Origin: Alkalicoccobacillus plakortidis
Lineage (GTDB): Bacteria; Bacillota; Bacilli; Bacillales; Bacillaceae_D
DNA: 64,000 nt
Direction: 5' to 3'
Assembly: GCF_023703085.1 (NCBI RefSeq)
Contig: NZ_JAMQJY010000001.1
Location: 1,984,001-2,048,000, forward strand
The stretch's first letter is position 1, and every line of letters starts with the position of its first letter. The position numbers were made by a program, and so were the translations under genes. The notes under the pieces are model-generated. The model saw only the letters and a program-made list of their open reading frames with translations, ran no database searches and was not told the origin of the DNA. Shown piece by piece: positions 1-9,400 of the stretch.

Positions 1-354
1 TGGTGTAAAGACACCCGGGATGACTACTCTGCCGTAGCGATTAGCTACTTCGATTGTTTCTTTGTCGAGTGCTGGGGCAAATAAGAAGGAAGCTCCTGCT
101 TGTACGGCTAAAAGTCCTGCTCCGGCATCTAGTACGGTACCTGCGCCAACAGCTGCCTTGCCTTTATATTTTTTTGATTCTGATTTGATTAAATCCAATG
201 CGTCTTCTGAATCCATTGTGATTTCCATTACCCGGACTCCACCGTCATACAATGAGCTAATTAGTGCTGGCACTTTATCTGCGGGAATGCCTCTAATGAC
301 TGCAACCAGACCTGTTTCTTTTATCCATTGAAGCGTCTCTAATCTTTCAATCAT
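1..354 (-). CDS. eda: KDPG/KHG aldolase, C-terminal part cut by window edge
   Basis: Class I aldolase that splits 2-keto-3-deoxy-6-phosphogluconate into pyruvate and glyceraldehyde-3-phosphate, the last step of KDG breakdown. The visible N-terminal 118 residues carry the family pattern: VAVIRG near the start, EITMDS, VGAGTVLDA and the FLFAP segment; the catalytic Lys region lies near the edge. The ATG overlaps the kdgK stop (ATGA), so the two are translationally coupled. It is the last visible gene of the tctCBA-kdgK-eda operon. Family assignment is firm; the C-terminus is outside the window. Confidence 0.9.
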   Translation of the reverse strand, partial: MIERLETLQWIKETGLVAVIRGIPADKVPALISSLYDGGVRVMEITMDSEDALDLIKSESKKYKGKAAVGAGTVLDAGAGLLAVQAGASFLFAPALDKETIEVANRYGRVVIPGVFTP

Positions 355-1308
355 CTAACCACGTCCTTTTTCTTACTGAAGTCAATCACTTGCTGTCTCT
401 CAGGTAGTCCTTCAATATCACCTTGAATCGTAATGACTCTGGCTCCGACTACGTTTCCTCTTAAAACAGCCTGCTCAAGGCTTATTCCATCTAATAGACC
501 GCTAAGCAATCCTGCTGCAAATCCGTCTCCAGCACCGATTGGATCAACGATATGGTCGACTTTTACACACTCGACAAACCCTGAATTAGAGCCATCTAAG
601 AAATATGTACCATCTGCACCATTTTTGATGACTGCCTGGTTGACCCCCATCTTTTGCAGAGTCATAAGATAATCTTCCGGTGTGGATTTTTCATTTAGAA
701 TAAACTCCAAGCTCATCAATTCCAGGGATAAACAAGTCAGACAGCTTGATCATTTCAAGAATTGTTTCACGGGCACTTTCTTTATCATTCATTAACTTAT
801 AGCGTAAGTTTGGATCAAAGCTTACAAATACTCCATTTTCTTTAGCGGATCTCATCGCTTTTAAGGTCATGTCTTTACATGATTCACTTAGAAGCGGTGT
901 GATTCCCGTGACATGAAGGATCTTTGCATTTTTAATATAATCCAAGTCAATCCAATCAGCATCCATTTTACTTGCGGCCGAATGTGCTCGGTAATAATAA
1001 ACATGGTGCTCGTCACTTTTAATTTTTTCTTTTATAAATAAACCTGTTGGGGCGTCATCTCGATAGAGAACTCTCGACACGTCAACTCCTTCTCCTCGAA
1101 GCAGTTGAACGATAAATTTACCGAACTCATCATTGCCAAGCTCGCTCATCCAGGCTGACTTATGTCCAAGCCTGGTGAGTCCGAGCGCAACATTAGATTC
1201 AGCGCCTCCGATCCGTTTCTTAAAGTCATCTACGTATCTGAGAGGACCTGAAGTGGCGGCATCAAAGATAAACATCGTTTCCCCAAATGTTACAACTTCC
1301 TGATTCAT
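351..1308 (-). pseudogene. kdgK: 2-keto-3-deoxygluconate kinase, frameshifted
   Basis: PfkB-family sugar kinase that phosphorylates KDG to KDPG for the following aldolase. The N-terminal part has VTFGETMFIF and the GGAESNVALGLTRLG substrate/PfkB signature; the C-terminal part has the DPIGAGDGFAAGLL ATP/anion-hole motif with catalytic Asp. The reading frame changes at about 697-702 (IPGIDEL reads into GVYSK-stop, while the next frame continues EFILNEKSTPED). Removing one base of the CC pair at 697-698 restores a 318-residue kinase, the normal family length. The start ATG overlaps the tctA stop. A sequencing error is as likely as a real lesion. Confidence 0.88.
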
Positions 1309-2804
1309 GCCGTATCTCTTCCTTTCTTTCTTTTCTTAATAATGGAACTGATAATCGGCAGGAATAATGAAATAATACCGAGTGAAATAAGTGTTGCTGC
1401 AATTGGTCTTGTGAAGAAAATGCTAAACTCTCCCTGCGAAAGCACAAGTGACCTTCTAAGCTCACTTTCTGCCATTGGCCCAAGTATTAAAGCCAGTACA
1501 ATTGGGGACGTTGGAAATCCATATTTCTTCATAAAGTAACCAATCAAACCAAATGCCAAGGCAATATATACATCAAAAATATTATTACTAATCGCATAAG
1601 AACCAACGACACTTAGAATTAAAATAACTGGAAGCAGCCAATGAATTGGCACTTTTAATACCTGAGCAAACGCTTTAACCCCGAGTAATCCAAATACAAT
1701 AATCAATACCGCACAAACAAGCATGCCGGCAAATAATGCGTATACTAAGTCACCGTTCGTTTGGAAAAGCATTGGACCCGGCTGAATGCCTTGAATAATA
1801 AATGCCCCTAGCAGGACAGCAGCAACCGCATCACCTGGGATTCCAAGTGTCAAAAGTGGCACCATTGCGCCTCCAGTAACACCATTGCTTCCTGCTTCAG
1901 CAGCAGCAACCCCTTTAATATTTCCTTTCCCAAACGAATCTTTGTCCTTCTTCTTTGCAAAACGCTTTGCTTCATTGTAAGAAACAAATGCGGCAATATC
2001 TGCCCCGGCACCTGGAATGATTCCGATAAACGTACCAATAATAGAGGATCGGACAATGGTTACCCATAGTGAAAGTGTTTCTTTAATTTTTGGAAGCGAA
2101 ATGGCAGAGCGCATTTTAGGCTTTTTCTCATCTAATCTTGTTTTGTACTGCATGAATACTTCAGAAATGGCAAACAACCCAATCATAACCGGGATAAAGT
2201 TTAAGCCACTAAGTAATGCACCTTGTCCAAATGTAAACCGTGGAAAACTTGTCATCGGATCAAGACCAACTGTCGCAATAATCAGGCCAAACGCTCCGGC
2301 TATCAGTCCTTTCACTACGTTTTCTCCAGAGACACTGGAAATAATGGCGAGTCCAAAGAAAGCTAACGCAAAAGATTCAGGTGCACTAAATTGCAAAGCA
2401 ACCTGTGCAAGCTCCGGTGCGATGAGGATAAGTGCGATCGTACTGATTAAAGAGCCGCAACCGGATGCAATAGCAGCGACCGCTAGAGCTTTTCCTGCTT
2501 CACCTTTTCTCGTTAAGGGATACCCATCAAGAGTCGTAGCAGCAGAGGCTGGCGTACCGGGGGTATTTAACAGGATGGCTGCGATCGATCCGCCATAGAT
2601 TGAACCAAAATAAAGACTGATTAACAACAAGATTCCCGGCACGGGCTCCATGCCAAAAGTAACTGGCAAAAACAAAGCCACTGCCATTGTGGAAGTTAGT
2701 CCAGGCATCGCACCAATCACGATTCCTGCTAAAAGCCCACCTATAAGTGAAAAGAAGATTGCAGGTACTAATAACTCTGAAAATCCATTTAATAATTCGA
2801 TCAT
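1305..2804 (-). CDS. tctA: Tripartite tricarboxylate transporter large permease (TctA family)
   Basis: Large membrane subunit of a TctABC secondary transporter, which takes up an organic or sugar acid delivered by the periplasmic-type binding protein. At 499 residues it has the family length, with about a dozen hydrophobic segments. It contains the TctA signature regions: GAMPGLTSTMAVALFLPVTF near residue 32, the GSIYGGSIAAILLNTPGTP segment and IIPGAGADIAAFVSYNEAKR. A clear GGAG ribosome site precedes the ATG. It sits 12 nt after tctB and overlaps kdgK, which implies that the cargo is a KDG-pathway acid. The substrate itself is inferred from context only. Confidence 0.93.
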   Translation of the reverse strand: MIELLNGFSELLVPAIFFSLIGGLLAGIVIGAMPGLTSTMAVALFLPVTFGMEPVPGILLLISLYFGSIYGGSIAAILLNTPGTPASAATTLDGYPLTRKGEAGKALAVAAIASGCGSLISTIALILIAPELAQVALQFSAPESFALAFFGLAIISSVSGENVVKGLIAGAFGLIIATVGLDPMTSFPRFTFGQGALLSGLNFIPVMIGLFAISEVFMQYKTRLDEKKPKMRSAISLPKIKETLSLWVTIVRSSIIGTFIGIIPGAGADIAAFVSYNEAKRFAKKKDKDSFGKGNIKGVAAAEAGSNGVTGGAMVPLLTLGIPGDAVAAVLLGAFIIQGIQPGPMLFQTNGDLVYALFAGMLVCAVLIIVFGLLGVKAFAQVLKVPIHWLLPVILILSVVGSYAISNNIFDVYIALAFGLIGYFMKKYGFPTSPIVLALILGPMAESELRRSLVLSQGEFSIFFTRPIAATLISLGIISLFLPIISSIIKKRKKGRDTA

Positions 2805-2816
2805 CGCACTCTCTCC

Positions 2817-3242
2817 TTAATAAAGCCATCCATGAGGTAGCGGTACATTTAAAAGCCACTCAAACATGAAGATGATAACGGCTGCTATGGCAAGGGAACC
2901 TACTGCAGCAGCCTTGATTCCACTTTTTTTACTCATGATTAAAATCGTAAAGACGATGATAGCTGTAGAAACGAAAAAACCTAAGAAATCAACTAAAATG
3001 ACATAAAGTAAACTGAGTCCAATGATCGACCAAGGGGAACCTTTTCCCCCTTCAGGCTCATTACGTGACGGCGCAATGATCAAGAACAACGCCAGTCCAA
3101 TTAACAAACATGCCATAATAATTGGAAAGAACCCTGGTCCAGTCAGTTGGGCTGGATTACTCGGAAACCCAAGCGAAATAACGAGTACAATTGTTCCAAA
3201 TGCGACTAAAATGATGCCTATAATTCTATCTGCAGTCAGCAC
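2817..3242 (-). CDS. tctB: Tripartite tricarboxylate transporter small permease (TctB family)
   Basis: Small four-helix membrane subunit that pairs with TctA. The 141 residues match the TctB size. A GTG start follows GGGAGG; N-terminal helix (IIGIILVAFGTIVLVISLGF), then GPGFFPIIMACLLIGLALFL (typical TctB P-G-F-F-P motif) and two further helices at the C-terminus. It lies 18 nt after tctC and 12 nt before tctA in the same operon. Confidence 0.9.
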   Translation of the reverse strand: MLTADRIIGIILVAFGTIVLVISLGFPSNPAQLTGPGFFPIIMACLLIGLALFLIIAPSRNEPEGGKGSPWSIIGLSLLYVILVDFLGFFVSTAIIVFTILIMSKKSGIKAAAVGSLAIAAVIIFMFEWLLNVPLPHGWLY

Positions 3243-3260
3243 AGCGGCGCCTCCCGTTCT

Positions 3261-4229
3261 TTAATTTGAAAGTCCAAGGTCTGAAATCAAGTCACTAAAC
3301 AAATCATCCTGGCTTTCCATTAGACTTAAAAATTCTTCCCCAGATGCGACTTTGTATCCTAAGTTCAACTTTTCAATCTCTTCTCTAAACTCATCCTTTT
3401 GACCAACAGCGATAAAGTACTCTTCCATTTGTGCTACGATCTCATCTGGTGTTTCGGTTGGTACTGCTAAGCCTCTCCACGTTCCTAATGAAATGTCATA
3501 GCCTACTTCTTTTAAGGTTGGTACATCTTCGTGTGTCGCTAATCTTTCATCAGCCATGACACCTAATACTTTTAGGTTTCCTGCTTCAACCTGAGTTTCA
3601 ACTTCACCTGGACTAACGGATACAGCATCAATATGTCCGCCCATTAGAGCCGTGATTGCTGGTGCTGCCCCTTCATATGGAACATAGTTGAACTCAACGC
3701 CAGCTTCTTTAGCCAAGCCTGCTGCTGCAAGATGCCAAATAGCTCCACTGCCTGAATTACCTACATCTAAAACGTTCGACTCTGCATCAGCAAGGAATTC
3801 CTCAATCGTATCCCAAGGTGCGTCAGCCTTAACTGTAATCGCTGCCGGATCTTCATTTAATTGAACAACCGGTCTGAATTCGTCATACGTAAAATTCGCA
3901 AGTCCCTGCTGCGGAAGCGTTAACAATTCAACCGTCACCATACTAACCGTATAACCATCGGGATTTGCTGACACACCATTTTGCATGCCTACAGCACCAC
4001 CGCCGCCTTCACGATTAACAACCGCAACACCTTGATCAATGTCTTCTTTAAGCAGTTCAGCAAAGCTTCTTGCAAGAATATCAGTTCCGCCCCCAGCAGA
4101 GTAAGGAACCATGATCTCTATATTTTTTGAAGGATAGTCCTCTGCACTTTCCCCAGATGACCCATTTCCTCCGCATGCTCCTAATAATAAGACTGTTGAT
4201 AAACCTAAACCCGTCCATAATTTATTCAA
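3261..4229 (-). CDS. tctC: Tripartite tricarboxylate transporter substrate-binding lipoprotein (TctC/Bug family)
   Basis: Extracytoplasmic solute receptor for the TctAB permease. A signal peptide ends in the lipobox LLGAC, and a Ser/Gly-rich linker leads to the mature Bug fold beginning IEIMVPYSAGGGTDILAR, the family's substrate-loop motif. About 322 residues, normal for the family. I take TTG at 4229 because AAGGGG lies 9 nt upstream. An ATG three codons earlier (4238) would sit directly on that ribosome site. An operator-like palindrome lies 24 nt upstream, so expression is probably controlled by the adjacent IclR-type regulator. Confidence 0.9.
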   Translation of the reverse strand: MNKLWTGLGLSTVLLLGACGGNGSSGESAEDYPSKNIEIMVPYSAGGGTDILARSFAELLKEDIDQGVAVVNREGGGGAVGMQNGVSANPDGYTVSMVTVELLTLPQQGLANFTYDEFRPVVQLNEDPAAITVKADAPWDTIEEFLADAESNVLDVGNSGSGAIWHLAAAGLAKEAGVEFNYVPYEGAAPAITALMGGHIDAVSVSPGEVETQVEAGNLKVLGVMADERLATHEDVPTLKEVGYDISLGTWRGLAVPTETPDEIVAQMEEYFIAVGQKDEFREEIEKLNLGYKVASGEEFLSLMESQDDLFSDLISDLGLSN

Positions 4230-4252
4230 GTAACCCATCCCCTTTTCACTTT

Positions 4253-4271
4253 CGTTCCTTATTAAGGAACG
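4253..4271. promoter_or_regulatory. IclR-type operator palindrome upstream of tctC
   Basis: CGTTCCTT-ATT-AAGGAACG is a perfect 8-bp inverted repeat around 3 bp, placed just before the tctC start. Nearly the same sequence recurs at 5075-5093 just before the regulator start. IclR-family dimers bind this kind of site; assignment to the adjacent regulator is inference. Confidence 0.7.
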
Positions 4272-4299
4272 ACGTTCTCTGATTTTATTTAAAAAGAAA

Positions 4300-5052
4300 T
4301 CAGCGGAAAGCGCCGATCGCCTTTGAAATTAAGTTTGCTGTGTGAATCAAAATTGGTTTTAATTCTTCAATCTTCTCATCTGACATTCGATCAATCGGAC
4401 CAGTTACACTTATCGCATTTTCAACTTTTCCTTCATGATTCCAAATCGGCGCTGCTACACAGCGAATACCTAATTCATGCTCTTCATTATCCAAGGCGTA
4501 ACCTAACTGTTTAATTTGACTTAATTCTTCCCTGAAAGCTTCTTCAGAGGTGAAAGTATGAGGTGTATATCCCTCTAATTCAGCCTGATGAAAATACTTT
4601 TTCAACTGAGCTTCATTAAAATGAGCTGCAATGGCTTTGCCTACACCCGTACAGTGAATAGGAGCCCGTTTGCCTGTTCTGGAGAAGATTCGTATCGTCT
4701 GATTCGGTTCGACTTTATCAATGTAAACCATTTCAAAACCGTCTAACAGAACAAGGTGAGTGATTTCTCCTACCTTTTCCACCAATTCCTCTAAAAGCGG
4801 ATGAGCTTCTTCAACTATGTCAGTCGTATCAATCACATAAGATTTTATTTCTAAAAATTTCAAACCTAATCGATATCTTTGCTGATCAACTGTTCTTCTT
4901 ACATAATGCTTGCTTTCTAATGAAGAGAGTAAGCGATGGGCAGTGCTCTTTACGACTCCAATTCGATTCGCAATTTCTGTTACCCCCAACCCTTTCGGAT
5001 GCTCTTTCAAAATATCAATAATCTCTAATGCACGATCAACTGCTTGAACCAA
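4300..5052 (-). CDS. IclR-family transcriptional regulator, probably of the KDG/sugar-acid operon (KdgR-like)
   Basis: Transcription factor with an N-terminal winged helix (about residues 5-60, GVTEIANRIGVVKSTAHRLL) and a C-terminal IclR effector domain (GVGKAIAAHF, ELGIRCVAAPIWNHEG, IDRMSDEKIEELKPIL). I chose TTG at 5052, giving 250 residues, because AGGTAGGTGA sits 7 nt upstream. It leaves the second palindrome (5075-5093) outside the coding region as an autoregulatory operator. An ATG at 5145 would give 281 residues and run through the operator. It lies directly upstream of tctC on the same strand, so control of tctCBA-kdgK-eda is likely but not shown. Confidence 0.85.
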   Translation of the reverse strand: MVQAVDRALEIIDILKEHPKGLGVTEIANRIGVVKSTAHRLLSSLESKHYVRRTVDQQRYRLGLKFLEIKSYVIDTTDIVEEAHPLLEELVEKVGEITHLVLLDGFEMVYIDKVEPNQTIRIFSRTGKRAPIHCTGVGKAIAAHFNEAQLKKYFHQAELEGYTPHTFTSEEAFREELSQIKQLGYALDNEEHELGIRCVAAPIWNHEGKVENAISVTGPIDRMSDEKIEELKPILIHTANLISKAIGAFR

Positions 5053-5074
5053 CTGATTATCACCTACCTGCGAA

Positions 5075-5093
5075 CGTTCCTTATTACGGAACG
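5075..5093. promoter_or_regulatory. IclR-type operator palindrome upstream of its regulator gene
   Basis: CGTTCC-TTATTAC-GGAACG shares 18 of 19 bases with the site before tctC. It overlaps the region just upstream of the inferred TTG start, where a repressor would block its own promoter or early transcription. Confidence 0.65.
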
Positions 5094-5415
5094 GCGTTTC
5101 TTTTAACTTCAATCCAACTATAATTGAATATGAAAACGGTGTCAATAATAGTTTTAACGTTTTAATAAAATTGGCTGTTTTGCCAGTAGACTAAACTGAA
5201 AGAAGGCGCATGCCCCAACGTTCCTCGCGGATTTGCACCTCTTAGTTGGTGAACATTCCAAGCATGAAAAGTAACCTCATAACAAAACCTGAAGTCATTC
5301 TTAAACAAACGTTTATTTACTTGTTCTCATATAGCTATTAGAAAAGATCGACAAAAATATGATGTATTCTGCTTTGCATTGTGAAATAACCAATCAAATT
5401 TCGTGTATCTCATTT

Positions 5416-5810
5416 TTTTGAGCACCCCACCTCAGTTCCCGCGCATTTTTCAGATTTCCGCGCACCGATCCTCAATTCCCGCGCATTTTCAGGTTTTCCG
5501 CGCACCCCACCTCCATTCCCGCGCATTTTCAGATTTCCCGCGCACCGAACCTCCATTCCCGCGCATTTTCAGATTTTCCGCGCACCGAACCTCCATTCCC
5601 GCGCATTTTTCAGATTTCCGCGCACCCCACCTCCATTTCCGCGCACCCCACACCGTTTTTGAGCACCGAACTCTGGTTTTTGAGCATTCTCAACTTTTTT
5701 GAGCATCGTCATCAGTTTTTTGAGCACCCCACCCTTTTTTTTGCGCATTTTCAATATTTTCGAGCACCGCCATCAGTTTTTTGAGCATCTAACCCCGTTT
5801 CCCGCGCACC
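5416..5810. repeat. Phased keyword array A (word G[A/C]GCA[C/T][C/T], 20 copies)
   Basis: Twenty copies of the word GCGCACC, GCGCATT, GAGCACC or GAGCAT(C/T) recur every 19-21 bp (mean 20.2). In the first half GCGCAtt and GCGCAcc units strictly alternate with spacings 21/19. The spacers are also related (cctccattccc, ttcagatttcc). The array fills the space between the IclR region and the sortase terminator. The open reading frames in it have no start context or family features. I do not recognise the repeat. Confidence 0.9.
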
Positions 5811-5813
5811 ACC

Positions 5814-5846
5814 AAAAAACCCAGCCTAATCAACTCAGGCTGGGTT
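5814..5846 (-). terminator. Rho-independent terminator after the first sortase
   Basis: Stem AACCCAGCCT/AGGCTGGGTT followed on the minus strand by a T run, 5 nt past the sortase stop. Confidence 0.85.
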
Positions 5847-5850
5847 CGAC

Positions 5851-6450
5851 TTATACTGTTTGAGATTCTTCAATTACTTCTACTAGTTTGCCTTTCACGA
5901 TTAACCGCTGCTCTCCTGACATCGTGCATGTGATTAGAGTAATTTCCGCTTCCTCTGAATCATCTAGTACGTCCAATTGAGTTGGCTCTACGATAGAAAT
6001 GCTGTTCACTTCATAAATATAGGTTTTCCCTTCAGAGATGAGTCGAACTTCATCGCCGTCACTTACATTGGATAATTGTCTAAAATGGCGATCCCCGCGA
6101 TAGCCGCGGTGTCCGGCTATGCTGAAATTCCCTTCGCCTGGTGTTTGGTTTTCACTGACTTGAGTTAAGGCAATAGCTAAGTTTTCTTCTGTTGTTTCGT
6201 CTAGTACGTATTGTTCTAAGTCAATGGACGGAATGTCTAATGTCATTACGTTCTCGAGCTCTTCTTTGCTCCATTGTGTTTCTAATTCTTGGACGGAGCC
6301 GTTAAGAGGATCAACTTCTAATGAAGCAAGCGCACCCTCTAGTGCAGATACGCCTTTTGATTGCTGCCATTCATTGTAGAGAGGAATGGATACAAACACT
6401 ATTCCCACTAAGATGAAGATCAATCCGATGAGTGACTTTCCTTTTATCAA
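5851..6450 (-). CDS. Class D-type sortase for the adjacent adhesin
   Basis: Membrane-bound transpeptidase that cleaves a C-terminal sorting signal and links the protein to peptidoglycan. A single N-terminal hydrophobic segment (residues 8-25) is followed by the sortase fold with catalytic His in SIAGHRGY, Cys in TLITC and Arg in GEQRLIVKG. Its 199 residues are typical of class D. The TTG start has GGGAG upstream. It begins 9 nt after the LPQTG adhesin ends, so that adhesin is the likely substrate. Class D rather than another class is judged from size and motif spacing. Confidence 0.88.
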   Translation of the reverse strand: MIKGKSLIGLIFILVGIVFVSIPLYNEWQQSKGVSALEGALASLEVDPLNGSVQELETQWSKEELENVMTLDIPSIDLEQYVLDETTEENLAIALTQVSENQTPGEGNFSIAGHRGYRGDRHFRQLSNVSDGDEVRLISEGKTYIYEVNSISIVEPTQLDVLDDSEEAEITLITCTMSGEQRLIVKGKLVEVIEESQTV

Positions 6451-6459
6451 GAGAGCTCC

Positions 6460-9400
6460 CTACTTTCCGGTTACTTTTCTTGAACGCTTGCTTTGAATCA
6501 TGAACCCTGCACCGATCAAGATGAGCATCATTCCTGCAAATAGGTACAGCAGATACGTTTGCTCTCCAGTTTGTGGAAGGGTACCAGCTTTCGATCCTGA
6601 TGCAGGAGTGGCTGCTCCTAATTTTGGACCACTTGTACCTGATGCTACAGGAATCAATGTATTCGGGCTCTTTATAACTGTCGATTCTGTTTGAGTCGGT
6701 GGTTCAGTTGGCTCTCCCGGTGTTCCCGGTTCCCCTGGTTCTCCTGGCTCTCCCGGCTCTCCCGGCTCTCCTGGCTCTCCTGGCTCTCCTGGCTCTCCTG
6801 GCTCTCCTGGTTCTCCTGGCTCTCCTGGCTCTCCTGGTTCTCCTGGTTCTCCTGGTTCTCCTGGCTCTCCTGGCTCCCCTGGTTCTCCCGGACTACCCGG
6901 CTCCCCTGGCTCTCCTGGCTCTCCTGGCTCCCCTGGTTCTCCCGGACTACCCGGCTCTCCTGGTTCTCCTGGTTCTCCCGGCTCCCCTGGCTCTCCTGGC
7001 TCTCCTGGCTCTCCTGGCTCTCCTGGCTCTCCTGGCTCTCCTGGCTCTCCTGGCTCTCCTGGCTCTCCTGGCTCTCCTGGCTCTCCTGGCTCTCCTGGCT
7101 CTCCTGGCTCTCCTGGCTCTCCTGGCTCTCCTGGCTCTCCTGGCTCTCCTGGCTCTCCTGGTTCATCTGATGTGACAGTGTTGGTGATCTGGATTTCGAT
7201 TATTTCTTTATTGCCTTTTAGTACCTCGACTAGGTGAGGTGTTGGGTCTAGTTCGTATCCGTTTGGTGCTTTTGTTTCGACAAAGACATAGGTGCCTGGT
7301 GCTAGGTCTTCATGGATTTCTCCATTTGTATCCGTTTGGAGGTTTGCTTTTATGATGTTGCCATCTGCGTCCTCTAAACGGAACTCTGCTCCGGCTAGTG
7401 TAAGTGTTTGGTTGTCTTTGTCTACTTTAATTAGGACAACTGAACCGTTCTCCAAAGTATTTTCCATCGACCTTTCTGCTGCAACTTGTTGTCTTTTTCA
7501 ATGGTAAATAAAATTGGAGTCTCGTCTATCACATAGTGTTCTGGTGCTTTTGTTTCGACAAGTTGATAGTCACCTGGAGCAAGCTGGTCAATCTTGATTT
7601 GACCATTCTCGTCAGTCACTAAACCTGTTTGTACTTCTGCGCCGTCTTTATCGAGAAGGGCAAATTCGGCTCCTGCTAAATAAAGTGTGGCGTCCGCTGA
7701 ATCGGTTTTTGTAAAAATAAATGATCCTGGTGTCAGCGTATTTTCCGCTTGGATCACAAGCGATTGTTCCTGACCTTTTACGATCTCAAATGCGTATGGC
7801 TCATCACTCAGGTCGTATCCAACCGGTGCTACAACTTCGATAAATTGATAGCTTCCTGGTTTTAAGTCACTCACTGTGATGCGTCCGTTCTCATTCGTTG
7901 TTAATTCTTCTGCAACTAATTCTCCATCTAATGTTTCCAGACGGAATTCTGCTCCTGCAAGTACTGTAGAGTCTACATCGTCTACTTTTTCAAGGACAAC
8001 AGAGCCGTTACTTAATGTGTTCGTTGCTGTCACAACAAATGCTTGATCTTGCCCTTTTTCGACGATTACTTCATATTCAGTATCATCCAGCACATAATGC
8101 TCAGGTGCTTTCGTTTCCACAAAGTAATACGTGCCTGGGACTAAGTTTTCAACAACAATGCGTCCATCTTCATCTGTAACAAGATTTTCGTGGACAGTTT
8201 CACGATCTGCATTCACTAATTTGAACTCGGTTCCTGCAAGTGTGACATCTGGATTGTCAGCATCTACCTTCACTAATACCACTGAACCTGGTGTTAGCGT
8301 GTTGGTAAATGTCTTTTCAACCACTGTTTGCAGACCTTTTTCAATGGTAAAAATAATTGGTGTCGCGTCTTGCACATAATTGATTGGTGCTTTTGTTTCG
8401 ACTAATTGATAATCACCCGGAGGTAACTGACCAATCGTCAACTGACCATTTTCGTCTGTTACGAGTCCTGTTTGCAACTCGTTACCAGACTCATCAAAAA
8501 GTGTGAATTCTGCGCCTTCAAGTGCAACCTCACCATCTACTGAGTCCACTTTTGTTAATGTAAACGAACCTGGTGTTAACGTGTTCTCCTTGGCTAGAAG
8601 AGGAATCTCATCCTGACTGCGTTCCACCGTCACCGGAATTGGTGTGGCATCCGGCTCGTAGCCGAACGGTGCTTCTACTTCAACGACTACATAATCTCCT
8701 GGCAACACATTTGTAAAGATTAGTATTCCTTCTTCATTTGTCACTTCTGTTGCGACTATAGCCCCATTTTCATGACGAAGCTCAAATGTCGCTCCAGGAA
8801 GGACGATAGAAGAATCGAGACTGTCGGTTTTCACTAATGACACCTGACCGCGAATCAGTTCATTGGTGACCGGCACTTTTTCGATTGTTGTCTTCTCGCT
8901 GCGCTTAATCACAAATGTAATTGGCGTCGCATCTACAACAAAATCAGTTGGTGCTTTTGTTTCCACAAAGTAATAACTTCCTGGTGCAAGACCTTCCACA
9001 ACCAGTTTACCTTCCTCGTTTGTTACAAGTTTTTCTTCTAAAAGATTATCTTCTGCATCAAACAAGCTAAATTCTGCTCCTGCTAATGTTTCACTTGAAT
9101 CATGTTTGTTCACTTTCAACAATTCCACTGATCCTGGAACAAGCGTGTTTGTTGCTTTGACGATTCTCACTTCATCTTGACTCTTTGTAATTTCAAATGG
9201 GTATGGCTGATCATTCAGTACATAGTCAATTGGAGCATTGATCTCCACGAACTGATATGTCCCTGGCTTCAAATCACTCACAACAATCCGGCCATTCTCA
9301 TCTGTTACGAGCGACTCTTCAATAACTTTTCCATCCGATGTTTCTAATCGGAATTCAGCATCTTTAAGTTTCTCACCTGATCCATCGTCTTCTTTTTCAA

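Noticed and set aside
5416..5810. CRISPR array
   Set aside because: Period is only 20 bp, there are no unique spacers between repeats, and no cas genes lie in the window. The same applies to the arrays at 16.6, 59.3 and 63.8 kb.
6691..7175. Long open frames on both strands of the Gly-Glu-Pro DNA (Leu-Ser-Trp-like and Leu-Leu-Ala-like repeats)
   Set aside because: They are shadows of the 9-bp coding repeat, which has no stops in several frames; no start context or anchor.
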